Below are positions 1 through 7,289 of a stretch of 15,743 bases of DNA, piece by piece (position 1 is the first letter of the stretch; every line of letters begins with the position of its first letter). This DNA comes from Bacillota bacterium (GTDB lineage: Bacteria > Bacillota > Clostridia > Lachnospirales > Lachnospiraceae). The stretch is from contig JAEZKL010000079.1 in assembly GCA_023415475.1 (NCBI GenBank), positions 1-15,743 on the forward strand, given 5' to 3'. The notes below the pieces were generated by a model. That model had not been told where the DNA came from, searched no databases, and worked only from the letters and a program-made list of their open reading frames with translations. A program made the position numbers and the translations under genes.

Positions 1-200
1 CAATTGATAAGGTGAAAGCTTTCGTAAATGACGTGACAAAATTTGATTCCGATTTTGACTTGGTTTCCGGTAGATACGTTATAGATGCAAAATCCATTAT
101 GGGTATTTTCAGCCTTGACTTATCAAAGAACATTGATTTAAATATTCATAGCGAGGATGACAGCATCCTTGCAGTATTAAAGCCTTACATCGTTGAATAA
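1..200 (+). CDS. HPr-like phosphocarrier-family protein, 5' partial
   Basis: The reading frame is open from the left edge, so the gene starts outside the window; the GTG at 12 is probably an internal Val. The C-terminal part aligns without gaps to PTS HPr: TKFDSDFDL matches the SKYDADVNL region, and AKSIMGIFSLDLSK matches the region around the regulatory Ser46 (KSIMGVMSL). HPr carries phosphate in the sugar PTS from a histidine at position 15. Here the codon aligned to His15 ends in CA (bases 1-2), so it cannot encode His. The Ser46-type site is kept. This resembles Crh, the B. subtilis HPr paralogue that acts only in catabolite regulation, so a regulatory role is possible; that is inference. 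The gene ends at TAA 198-200, followed at once by a terminator. It is convergent with thiI. Confidence 0.8.
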   Translation, partial: IDKVKAFVNDVTKFDSDFDLVSGRYVIDAKSIMGIFSLDLSKNIDLNIHSEDDSILAVLKPYIVE

Positions 201-214
201 TTAATGTTTTTTAT

Positions 215-246
215 AGAGGTTGTCTTTGAAGACAACCTCTGTTTTT
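215..246 (+). terminator. Intrinsic terminator of the HPr-like gene
   Basis: A perfect 12-bp inverted repeat (AGAGGTTGTCTT at 215-226 and its complement at 229-240) is followed by GTTTTT. It lies 14 bp after the HPr-like stop codon. The T-run is only on the plus side, so it is not a good bidirectional terminator for the convergent thiI transcript, on which the hairpin is followed by A residues. Confidence 0.85.
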
Positions 247-250
247 ATGT

Positions 251-1426
251 CTACTTTACATTAACAATCTCAACCGTTTGTAAAGCCGTCTCTATCATTT
301 CATTTATTTTCTCTTCCAGTTTTTCTTCCGATCTCCTGATTACTTTGATGCTGGGTTTCGTTACCGGGTGCTTTGCAACAAAGATGGTACAACAATCCTC
401 AAAGGGTTGGATGGAGGTCTCAAAGGTATCGATCTCCTTAGCAATCTCTACGATATCCTTCTTATCAAAAGCAATTAAAGGACGGTATACTGGCATATCG
501 CATACCTCATTGGTCGCAGCCAAGCTTTGCATGGTCTGGCTTGCAACCTGACCGAGGCTTTCTCCTGTAATCAGCCCAAGACACCCCTCCTGCTCCGCTA
601 ACCGTTCTGCAATCTTCATCATATATCTTCTCATTATAATGGTCAGCTCCTCATGAGGACATTGATCGTAGATGTATAGCTGAATGTCTGTAAAGTTCAC
701 GACAAAGAGCTTCATCGGACCGGTATACTTGGATACCTTCTGAGCTAAATCAACAACCTTTTGCTTCGCACGGTCACTGGTATATGGCGGCGCATGAAAG
801 TAAGTTGCTGCCAGGGATACCCCTCTCTTAGAAAGCATATAACCTGCTACCGGACTATCAATACCTCCGGACAGTAACAGCATTGCTTTACCATTGCAGC
901 CGACCGGCATACCGCCCAGTCCCGGAATTATAATCGAATATACATAGCATTTGGTTCTTACCTCAACCGTTACTCGGATGGAGGGCTCGTGTACATCAAC
1001 CTTTAATTCAGGAAAACGCTTTAACAGATAGGCTCCCATCTCAATACAGATCTCCGGAGAGGTATAATGGTAATGCTTATCCGCACGCTTTGCCTCAACC
1101 TTAAAAGTAAAGTTACGATCCGGATACATCCTTTCCATATAGTCGCCGACACCCCTGGTTAGTATCTCCCAATCCGAGCTTTCAATCACTGCAACCGGAC
1201 AGATTGAGGAAATACCGAACACCTTTTTTAAAGCTGCTACGGTCTCATCGTAATCATAGCCTTCCGGGCATTCCACGAATATTCTTCCCTGTTCCTTGCT
1301 AACCTCAAATTCCCCCAATGCACTGAGCGAATCCTTAATCCTGTCTCGGAGAGCATTTTCAAAGATGTAACGATTGTTACCCTTTAAACCGATTTCTGCG
1401 TATTTTATTAAAAATGCTTTAAACAT
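251..1426 (-). CDS. thiI: tRNA 4-thiouridine synthase ThiI
   Basis: ThiI adenylates U8 of tRNA with ATP and replaces its oxygen with sulfur to give 4-thiouridine; in some bacteria it also supplies sulfur for thiamine. The 391-residue protein has an N-terminal ferredoxin-like and THUMP part (about 1-165) and a PP-loop ATP-pyrophosphatase domain with SGGIDS at 186-191. The FEDCCTIF segment (342-349) holds the Cys345/346 pair, typical of the short Bacillus-type ThiI. The C-terminal rhodanese domain of E. coli ThiI is absent, so persulfide sulfur must come directly from a desulfurase. The gene just upstream encodes one, about 110 bp away. In B. subtilis the adjacent NifZ desulfurase serves ThiI in the same way. 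The ATG at 1424-1426 is preceded by GGAGGAAAG. No convincing minus-strand terminator follows. Confidence 0.95.
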   Translation of the reverse strand: MFKAFLIKYAEIGLKGNNRYIFENALRDRIKDSLSALGEFEVSKEQGRIFVECPEGYDYDETVAALKKVFGISSICPVAVIESSDWEILTRGVGDYMERMYPDRNFTFKVEAKRADKHYHYTSPEICIEMGAYLLKRFPELKVDVHEPSIRVTVEVRTKCYVYSIIIPGLGGMPVGCNGKAMLLLSGGIDSPVAGYMLSKRGVSLAATYFHAPPYTSDRAKQKVVDLAQKVSKYTGPMKLFVVNFTDIQLYIYDQCPHEELTIIMRRYMMKIAERLAEQEGCLGLITGESLGQVASQTMQSLAATNEVCDMPVYRPLIAFDKKDIVEIAKEIDTFETSIQPFEDCCTIFVAKHPVTKPSIKVIRRSEEKLEEKINEMIETALQTVEIVNVK

Positions 1427-1537
1427 CTTTCCTCCATCTACGTGCGTGACACGCTATTTCATATCGTATTTTAAATAGCTTCGCAAATATTTATGAATTG
1501 TGTATTATAATTATCTCCTTCGGTCGAACATCTCTTG

Positions 1538-2728
1538 TTATTTCTTACGGGTATATCTTCTTAAATGCGGTAATAATTCCTTGATCTGTTCCAGCGTGTA
1601 ATCAATCTCCTCCTCTGTTGTCATACTCGACATAGAGAAACGCAAAGTGGAATCCATCAGCTCCTTAGGCATCCCGATCGCCGTTAAGGTAACACTGGGA
1701 GTCGGATGATGGGAGCTACAGGCCGATCCTGAGGATACGTATATCCCCTTATCTTCTAACGCATGAAGAAACACTTCACTGCGTACTCCACGAAATGATA
1801 CACTCATGATATGAGGAGCTGTTGTCTTAAGCTGCTCCATATTAAAATCCGGTGCGCATCCCATCGATATTCCATTGATGGTCACATCATCAAGCTTATT
1901 TATTTCTCTTAAGAATTTCTGCTTCAGATAATACATTCGCTCTATTTTCTCATCAAAACTCTCGTAAAGCTCAGCGACAGCCTGTCCTAAACCGGCAATG
2001 CCGGGTACATTCTCAGTCCCCGAGCGAAGTCCCCTTTGGTGTCCGCCGCCGAATACAACGGGATTAACCTTTACCTTATCACTCACATATAAAGCTCCGA
2101 TTCCCTTTGGACCATGAATCTTATGTCCGCTGAAGGATAAGAGATCGATTCCCTCCCTTTTCGGATAAATACGATATTTGCCGAAGGCTTGCACGGCATC
2201 CACATGTATGATCAGGTCTTTTTTTCTATTTTTAAGTTCTCGAGTAAGCTCTGTAATCTCTTGAACCGCTCCGATTTCATTATTCACATACATCAAGGAT
2301 ATCATCAGGGTATTCTCTCTGATCAGCTCAAATAACTGATCTTTTATCAGCTTACCGGCTGCGTCTACCGGAGCAAAGCTTATCTCAAAACCCATTTCCT
2401 CCAAATGCACTAAAGGCTGATGTACGGATGGATGCTCTATTCTCGTAGTTATGATATGATTACCACGGCGCTTATTGGCTAATGCAGTCCCTATTAACGC
2501 AAGATTATTCGCTTCGGTACCTCCGGAGGTAAACAGAAGCTCCTTCGGCTCCACCTTAAGACTGGCGGCAATGATGGACGCCGCCTCCTTCATATACTGC
2601 TCCGCTTTTACACCGAGACGGTGTAGCGAAGAAGGATTACCATAATCCTCATACAATACCTGCATCAGCTTATCCCGAACACCTTCGGTTACTTTTGTTG
2701 TTGCTGAATTATCTAAATATATTTCCAT
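1538..2728 (-). CDS. Cysteine desulfurase (IscS/NifS class, probable ThiI partner)
   Basis: This is a PLP enzyme that converts cysteine to alanine and holds the sulfur as an enzyme persulfide. At 396 residues it has the normal family length. Visible landmarks are the TSGGTEANN phosphate-binding loop (67-75), His99 in IEHP, Asp177 in HVDAVQ, the Schiff-base Lys203 in SFSGHK, and the mobile active-site Cys337 in SSGSACSS. The gene lies upstream of thiI on the same strand with about 110 bp between them, and no iscU-type scaffold gene is nearby. That arrangement matches B. subtilis NifZ, which is dedicated to tRNA thiolation, rather than an Fe-S cluster operon. The assignment to that role rests on context; the enzyme class is clear. 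The ATG at 2726-2728 has an AAAAGG ribosome site. A promoter is visible at 2783-2811. Confidence 0.93.
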   Translation of the reverse strand: MEIYLDNSATTKVTEGVRDKLMQVLYEDYGNPSSLHRLGVKAEQYMKEAASIIAASLKVEPKELLFTSGGTEANNLALIGTALANKRRGNHIITTRIEHPSVHQPLVHLEEMGFEISFAPVDAAGKLIKDQLFELIRENTLMISLMYVNNEIGAVQEITELTRELKNRKKDLIIHVDAVQAFGKYRIYPKREGIDLLSFSGHKIHGPKGIGALYVSDKVKVNPVVFGGGHQRGLRSGTENVPGIAGLGQAVAELYESFDEKIERMYYLKQKFLREINKLDDVTINGISMGCAPDFNMEQLKTTAPHIMSVSFRGVRSEVFLHALEDKGIYVSSGSACSSHHPTPSVTLTAIGMPKELMDSTLRFSMSSMTTEEEIDYTLEQIKELLPHLRRYTRKK

Positions 2729-2782
2729 GAACCTTTTCCATCCTTAAATAATCGTTCGGTGCCGGACGCACCTATGCTAATT

Positions 2783-2811
2783 AGTATACCACATCCATCC
2801 ATAAATATGAA
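2783..2811 (-). promoter_or_regulatory. Probable promoter of the desulfurase-thiI operon
   Basis: On the minus strand a -35-like TTCATA (2806-2811, 4 of 6) is followed after 17 bp by a -10 TATACT (2783-2788, 5 of 6). It sits between the M23 gene stop and the desulfurase start, and gives a leader of roughly 50 nt containing a GGTGC/GCACC inverted repeat (2758-2772). Confidence 0.5.
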
Positions 2812-2843
2812 AGATATTTATTCATACTGTTCTTATAGCGGGA

Positions 2844-3764
2844 TTAATCATATAAATTCGGATAGGAGAGCCTGTTAGTCTCGAGCAGCTTCAATATATA
2901 AAAAGGATTTACACTCAACTCTCCGGCATCTGTCTCAACATATATCCCGAGATGAAGGTGTACATCGAATTGACCAACGGTTCCTTCTTTTCCATATCCG
3001 CTGTCCCCCATAAAGCCTAAGAGCTGACCGGCTATGACCGCATCCCCTTCTTTGATACCGTCGGCATATTCAGCAAGATGAGCATAATAAAAATAACCGC
3101 CGGAGGGAGATCGTATTCCAACCCGATATCCTCCCTGCTCTAGCCATCCCAGCCTCTCGATTACTCCATCGGTAATGCTGATGATTGGATAGAAGCCGCG
3201 CCTATTATTCCTCGCCATGATATCCGTACCCTCATGTCTTCGCTTGCCTCCATAGCTGCGAAGCTCACTCCAGGTATCTACATAGGAGATATCCTCATCG
3301 TCACCTTTCATCTTAGGAACCGGAAAATACTTTATATCGCTTAGAACTGCTTTATAATAACCATATAGCCGACCATAACCCGACGAAAGAGACATCCTAG
3401 GAAGAGCCTTTATAAAAACAGATTCATTAATTAATCTTTTTTCTTTAAGATCAAAGTCCTTTGCAAGCATGCTAAAGGTCAGATAGGCAATCGGGTCAAC
3501 TCCCTTTACTTTCTTAAGAAAAGGGTTCCTTATGAACAGATCGACTATCCTTTCCTGAGCCTCTTCGAGATTTTCCCCGGAAAGCTTCATTTCCCGAAAG
3601 GTATCATAATTAATTCCCCTGCGCTCAATATTACTTATAATCAGCTGTGTTGACAGTCGGTTCAGTTCCAAACCGGTAATAAATAACATCAAAAGCAATA
3701 AAAGCAGGAGGATCATATTATTACCGGTGGGGTAACGGCTGTTTCGTCTAATCCCATATTTCAT
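2844..3764 (-). CDS. Membrane-anchored M23 (LytM-type) peptidoglycan peptidase
   Basis: This is a zinc metallopeptidase of the M23 family, which cuts peptide bridges in peptidoglycan outside the membrane. Numbered from the ATG at 3762-3764 (306 aa), it has a single hydrophobic anchor at about 17-31 (a Leu-rich run after a basic N-terminus) and a stalk region of about 110 residues. The catalytic domain begins near 175, with the zinc motif HEGTD (His177, Asp181), His229 in YYAHL, and HLH (His269, His271). All expected catalytic and zinc residues are present, so it is probably active. The ORF could extend to a TTG at 3836, but no ribosome site precedes that TTG and a perfect TATAAT lies just inside the extension, so the shorter form is preferred. 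The chosen ATG has only a distant GAGG, so the start is uncertain. It follows the LCP gene, which fits a cell-wall role. Confidence 0.85.
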   Translation of the reverse strand: MKYGIRRNSRYPTGNNMILLLLLLLMLFITGLELNRLSTQLIISNIERRGINYDTFREMKLSGENLEEAQERIVDLFIRNPFLKKVKGVDPIAYLTFSMLAKDFDLKEKRLINESVFIKALPRMSLSSGYGRLYGYYKAVLSDIKYFPVPKMKGDDEDISYVDTWSELRSYGGKRRHEGTDIMARNNRRGFYPIISITDGVIERLGWLEQGGYRVGIRSPSGGYFYYAHLAEYADGIKEGDAVIAGQLLGFMGDSGYGKEGTVGQFDVHLHLGIYVETDAGELSVNPFYILKLLETNRLSYPNLYD

Positions 3765-3822
3765 AGTATACCATGCTCGCCTCAAATTTTTCTCACGCTC
3801 CAATCGTTTTTCAGGACAAATA

Positions 3823-3851
3823 ATTATATGTCCCAATCGGAGGGTTTATAA
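3823..3851 (-). promoter_or_regulatory. Possible promoter of the M23 peptidase gene
   Basis: A perfect TATAAT lies on the minus strand at 3823-3828, with a weak -35-like TTATAA (3846-3851) 17 bp upstream. The implied transcript would begin near 3816, downstream of the TTG that opens the longest ORF but upstream of the ATG at 3764. Confidence 0.4.
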
Positions 3852-3875
3852 CTTATGAAAGGCAAGCTGCTTCTA

Positions 3876-3927
3876 TGCATGAGTGAAGTGCATGCAGACA
3901 CCAAATGACAAGATGACTGATGCACTT
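3876..3927 (-). other. Overlapping, mutually exclusive inverted repeats between LCP and M23 genes
   Basis: Two hairpins share one arm. AAGTGCAT at 3886-3893 pairs with 3920-3927 (8 bp), while TGCATG at 3876-3881 pairs with 3891-3896 (6 bp, 9-nt loop). Neither is followed by a T-run on the minus strand, so neither is a standard terminator. Function unknown; they lie in the LCP 3' region or upstream of the M23 promoter. Confidence 0.4.
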
Positions 3928-3955
3928 GACTATGTGAATTCTTGTATTCGTATTA

Positions 3956-5524
3956 CTAATTACCAGTGGAAGAAGCTGTCGTAGATGCAGGCTTCGCTTC
4001 GGTTGCTGCTCCTGCATCTGTAGTAATGCTTTTTGTCTCTTCTCCAAAGATGAAATCGCTCAGAATTTTAGCATTTTCCTGTAAATCGGGGATTAAAACA
4101 TCCATACCTCGAACCTTTACATCATCAGTAAAGGTACCGTCTGCGGGAATTCGTAACTGGGAGATTTCCATCGTCCCCATCTCAATAAAGGAATTCAGCA
4201 GGAGCTCAAAGTTCTTGCTGTCAATATCCGTTGTAATCATAGGAAGCACATTTAACATCATGCTTGCCAGCTCAACCTTACTCTTTGTCTTATATTTCTC
4301 AAAGATTGCATTTAGTACGATTCGATGTCTGTCGGTACGACCATAGTCATTATTATTTCCGGTGATGGTTGCTCTCTTACGTACACGCGAATAACCAAGC
4401 ACCTGATTACCATTCATAAGCTGCTTACCTGCGGTGACATTACGGTACTGCGGCTTTGAGATATAATTCGTTGAATTCAAATACTTTGCTTCACCTGCGG
4501 TTAATGTCAGCTCTAAGCCCCCGAGGTTGTCGATAATCTTCTCGAAGTTCTCAAAGTTAACCATGACGCAGCCGTCTAGCTGGATATCAAAGTTTAAAGC
4601 GATGGTCTCATACATCAAATCAAGACCGCCTCTTTCATAAGCGGTATTCAATTTATTATCCTTGAAACCCGGAATCTGCACCAAAGTATCTCTCATGAGG
4701 GAGGTTAACATCAATTTTTTTGTATTAGTGTTCATGGTTGCGATAACTATAACATCGGTTCTACCCCTTCCGTCACCGGAACCAATCGCTTCTTCACCCA
4801 GTAAGAGTATATTATATACTCCCTCCTCATGCTTCCCATCTCCGGGATGATCCGGCCAAATGATTGCATTAGGGTCAATTTCCTCTGCGTCAGAAGCAAG
4901 ATCTTCTTCATCAAGATAATCCACATCTTCGACTGCTTCTACATTTTGCTCAAAATTACCGGTCCCGATAGACCAGATAGTACCGGTCAGATTTAAGCCC
5001 ATTTTTAATAAAAGCTGATTACCGGGACCTGTAAAACCAAAGAAAAACACAAAGCCGATAAGACATAACAGGGTAAGCGCAAATCCGTTTCGAATCCTCA
5101 TAAATCGCTGTTTCTTCTGTTCCTTAAGTTTATCGGAGCGTGATTGGTCAATCTCCTCACAGATCTGGCGTGCCAGGGCTTCGTTAATTTCGTTTAATTC
5201 TTCCTCGATATCGTCCTCAGAGATCTCATGATAGGAAACGGCTCTGTCGGAAAACTCAACTAAATCACGGCGTTTATCTTCCACCCGTGGACTCTCTTCC
5301 ATCACAGAAGGCTCATTGGTGCTTTCTGCTAAAGAAGCAGCAATCTCAGATGTTCCCCTAGTAATTGCCTGCTCTTCCTCAGGGGTATCAGTTGTTTCCC
5401 CTGAAGTACTTGGCGTATCAACATTCTCTTCACCGAAGGCCATCTCTATATTCTTATAAAAATTCTTATTAAATTCTTCATCATTATCGATATCGAATGT
5501 TGAATTTACGTCATCCTTATCCAT
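3956..5524 (-). CDS. LytR-CpsA-Psr (LCP) family cell-wall glycopolymer ligase
   Basis: LCP proteins move lipid-linked anionic polymers such as teichoic acid or capsule onto peptidoglycan at the outer membrane face. The 522-residue protein has a long, very acidic cytoplasmic N-terminus (1-145), one membrane segment (about 147-166), a linker and the LCP domain (about 236-412). Conserved features are GRTDVIVI (254-261), SLMRDT (275-280), KLNTAYERGG (291-300), NFENFEKIIDNLGGL (323-337), YSRVR (378-382) and NDYGRTDRHR (392-401). The arginines and aspartates that bind the pyrophosphate are all present. The C-terminus is a low-complexity Thr/Ala/Ser tail. The ATG at 5522-5524 has AGGAG eight bases upstream. 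The gene has its own promoter and precedes an M23 peptidase. The polymer substrate cannot be told from sequence. Confidence 0.93.
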   Translation of the reverse strand: MDKDDVNSTFDIDNDEEFNKNFYKNIEMAFGEENVDTPSTSGETTDTPEEEQAITRGTSEIAASLAESTNEPSVMEESPRVEDKRRDLVEFSDRAVSYHEISEDDIEEELNEINEALARQICEEIDQSRSDKLKEQKKQRFMRIRNGFALTLLCLIGFVFFFGFTGPGNQLLLKMGLNLTGTIWSIGTGNFEQNVEAVEDVDYLDEEDLASDAEEIDPNAIIWPDHPGDGKHEEGVYNILLLGEEAIGSGDGRGRTDVIVIATMNTNTKKLMLTSLMRDTLVQIPGFKDNKLNTAYERGGLDLMYETIALNFDIQLDGCVMVNFENFEKIIDNLGGLELTLTAGEAKYLNSTNYISKPQYRNVTAGKQLMNGNQVLGYSRVRKRATITGNNNDYGRTDRHRIVLNAIFEKYKTKSKVELASMMLNVLPMITTDIDSKNFELLLNSFIEMGTMEISQLRIPADGTFTDDVKVRGMDVLIPDLQENAKILSDFIFGEETKSITTDAGAATEAKPASTTASSTGN

Positions 5525-5577
5525 CTTTTCATCTCCTAATAAATATAAAGGCTTAACCGAAATCTAATCCCCATTAT

Positions 5578-5606
5578 TTCATAAAGTACGTAATTTATGA
5601 TGTAAA
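5578..5606 (-). promoter_or_regulatory. Promoter of the LCP gene
   Basis: The minus strand reads TTTACA (5601-5606, 5 of 6), exactly 17 bp, then TATGAA (5578-5583, 4 of 6). Transcription would start near 5571, about 47 nt before the LCP ATG. A 6-bp inverted repeat, AGTACG (5585-5590) and CGTACT (5608-5613), brackets the -35 box and could be an operator. Confidence 0.6.
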
Positions 5607-5611
5607 GCGTA

Positions 5612-7078
5612 CTATGCTCTGATTTTTTCACTAATTGTCTTTTCAAGCAGCTTGTATACACGTATCGTAGAAGGAATATTCAACTTTTCCTCAATCGTAT
5701 GAACATCAAACATATCCGGTCCGATGGAGATTGCATCAATACCCGGAAGCTTCTCGCTAATAATACCGCATTCCAGACCTGCATGAATCGCTTCAACTCT
5801 CAATTCCTTCCCGGTGCTCTCTGTATATAGTCTCTTATAATGCTCACGAAGCAGTGAATCCGGGATATATTCCCAACCGGGATATTCCGCATATTCACTG
5901 AACTCTCCTCCCAGAAAGCTGATCATATAATTTAACTGATTGCTCATGTAATGCTTATAATCATATAGTGAGCTTCGGATGGCATCCGTAAACAGCACAT
6001 GGTCATCCTCTGTATTAAATATTCCTAAGTTTAAAGAGCTTTCCACCAAGCCGGGAATATGAGAGCTCATTACCTGAACTCCGTTCGGCATATTAACGAG
6101 CATGAATAACATTTTTTCAAAGGATACGGGATGCAATACCTGAAAGGTACCTTCTCCGAGGTCCTCAAGCTCATATTTCAAATTCGGCTCGCTTGCGGAT
6201 AATTCCTTCTGATACCCCTTCATCAGCTTAGCGATATTATCTCTTATCTTTATCAATTCTTCCTTATCATTCCCTTCGATCAGAAGCTCCGCCTCTGCCT
6301 CTCTGGGAATAACATTATCTTTAAAGCCACCCTGCATACGAAGCAATGCAAAATCACTCATCTCACGAAGCTCAAACAGCAATCGTCCAAGCAGCTTAGG
6401 TGCGTTGCTTCTGTTCTTTATAATGTCACTACCGGAATGACCGCCATGCATTCCGCCCAGGCTAAGCTTTATTCTCATACCCTTTGCTTCAACTCTCTGA
6501 ATAGGAAGGATACAATTGCATCTCATACCACCGGCACAGCTGGTTAACACACAGTCTTCCTCTTCTGAATCCAGATTGATCAGGTATTTCCCCTTAAGCT
6601 TCGATAAATCCAGTGCTTTGGCACCATTCAGCCCCATCTCCTCGTCTGTAGTGATGATTGCTTCCAGTCGTGGATGCTCCAGACCTTCATCGGATAACAT
6701 AGCAAGAATGTAAGCCACTGCAACTCCGTTATCTCCACCTAGGGTAGTGCCGTCCGCACGCAGAAATTCTCCGTCTACAACAAGCTTAATCCCATCCTTT
6801 AAGAAATCATGGGTATAGTCCTTGCGCTTCTCACATACCATGTCCATGTGTCCTTGTAATATGATGGCAGGCTCCTCCTCATATCCGGGGGTTGCCTCCT
6901 TGATCATAATTACATTATATGCAGCATCCTGAGTATATTCTAATTTGTGCTCCTTTGCAAAGGAAACCAGATAATCGCTGACTGCCTGCTCGTTTCCTGA
7001 ACCTCTCGGTATCTTTGAAATTTCACTGAAATAACGAAATATTCCTTTATAATCTAACGTCTCTAGGGTCTTATCCAT
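5612..7078 (-). CDS. pepD: Aminoacyl-histidine dipeptidase (peptidase M20C, PepD)
   Basis: This is a cytosolic dizinc dipeptidase with broad activity on Xaa-His (carnosine-like) and other dipeptides, used in peptide salvage. The 488 residues match the E. coli PepD length (485). The metal and catalytic residues line up with a constant offset of about 3 from E. coli: His77 and Asp79 in QGHMDMV, Asp116 in GGDNGVA, Glu146/Glu147 in TTDEEMG, Asp170 in INLDSEE, and His460 in FDVHTIEEK. All are present, so an active enzyme is expected. No signal peptide is visible. The ATG at 7076-7078 has AAGGTGAT upstream. A strong promoter lies at 7212-7240, so the mRNA has a leader of about 126 nt that can fold into the structure listed separately. 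It appears to be a single-gene unit. Confidence 0.95.
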   Translation of the reverse strand: MDKTLETLDYKGIFRYFSEISKIPRGSGNEQAVSDYLVSFAKEHKLEYTQDAAYNVIMIKEATPGYEEEPAIILQGHMDMVCEKRKDYTHDFLKDGIKLVVDGEFLRADGTTLGGDNGVAVAYILAMLSDEGLEHPRLEAIITTDEEMGLNGAKALDLSKLKGKYLINLDSEEEDCVLTSCAGGMRCNCILPIQRVEAKGMRIKLSLGGMHGGHSGSDIIKNRSNAPKLLGRLLFELREMSDFALLRMQGGFKDNVIPREAEAELLIEGNDKEELIKIRDNIAKLMKGYQKELSASEPNLKYELEDLGEGTFQVLHPVSFEKMLFMLVNMPNGVQVMSSHIPGLVESSLNLGIFNTEDDHVLFTDAIRSSLYDYKHYMSNQLNYMISFLGGEFSEYAEYPGWEYIPDSLLREHYKRLYTESTGKELRVEAIHAGLECGIISEKLPGIDAISIGPDMFDVHTIEEKLNIPSTIRVYKLLEKTISEKIRA

Positions 7079-7111
7079 CTAATTAATCACCTTTCTGTAG
7101 TATTTTTCCGT

Positions 7112-7187
7112 AAACCGATGAAAGAACCGAGAAGCAATCTCTCCATGTCACGATAAAGATTAGACGAGGGAGATCATGGCTCGGTTC
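7112..7187 (-). promoter_or_regulatory. Structured 5' leader of pepD, candidate cis-regulatory RNA
   Basis: An 8-bp outer stem is formed by GAACCGAG (minus, 7187-7180) and CTCGGTTC (7131-7124). Inside it, CCATG (7179-7175) can pair with CATGG (7147-7143), and ATCTC (7174-7170) can pair with GAGAT (7141-7137); these two pairings cross, so they are either alternatives or a pseudoknot. The 5' outer arm can also pair with a second site, TCGGTTT (7118-7112), 30 nt before the ribosome site. I do not recognise a known riboswitch or T-box consensus. Regulation is inferred from the alternative folds only. Confidence 0.45.
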
Positions 7188-7211
7188 AAGTTAATTATTT
7201 ACAACAATTTT

Positions 7212-7240
7212 ATTATATTATTTCTTGTATCTAATGTAAA
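7212..7240 (-). promoter_or_regulatory. Promoter of pepD
   Basis: On the minus strand TTTACA (7235-7240, 5 of 6) is followed by exactly 17 bp and a perfect TATAAT (7212-7217). Transcription would begin near 7205, between the UPF0210 gene and pepD. This is one of the best promoter matches in the window. Confidence 0.8.
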
Positions 7241-7289
7241 TACTCTGACAGCTTCACAGATTAACTTATTATAACAGTTCAATTATTTA

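Noticed and set aside
204..551. A 115-codon plus-strand ORF after the HPr-like gene
   Set aside because: It begins inside the terminator region and is antisense to the 3' end of thiI; the hydrophobic translation is a by-product of the other strand.
1427..1537. Separate thiI promoter between the desulfurase and thiI genes
   Set aside because: A TATAAT is present on the minus strand (1504-1509), but no acceptable -35 lies 16-18 bp upstream.
3765..3836. N-terminal extension of the M23 peptidase to a TTG start
   Set aside because: No ribosome site precedes it and a perfect -10 box lies within it, so the ATG at 3764 was preferred, with moderate certainty.
3853..4047. A short minus-strand ORF overlapping the end of the LCP gene
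   Set aside because: It shares bases with the LCP tail in another frame and shows no ribosome site or recognisable protein.
7124..7187. Glycine riboswitch or T-box in the pepD leader
   Set aside because: A GGAGAGA-like string is present, but the rest of the glycine aptamer core is not, and no AGGGTGGNACCGCG T-box sequence is seen.
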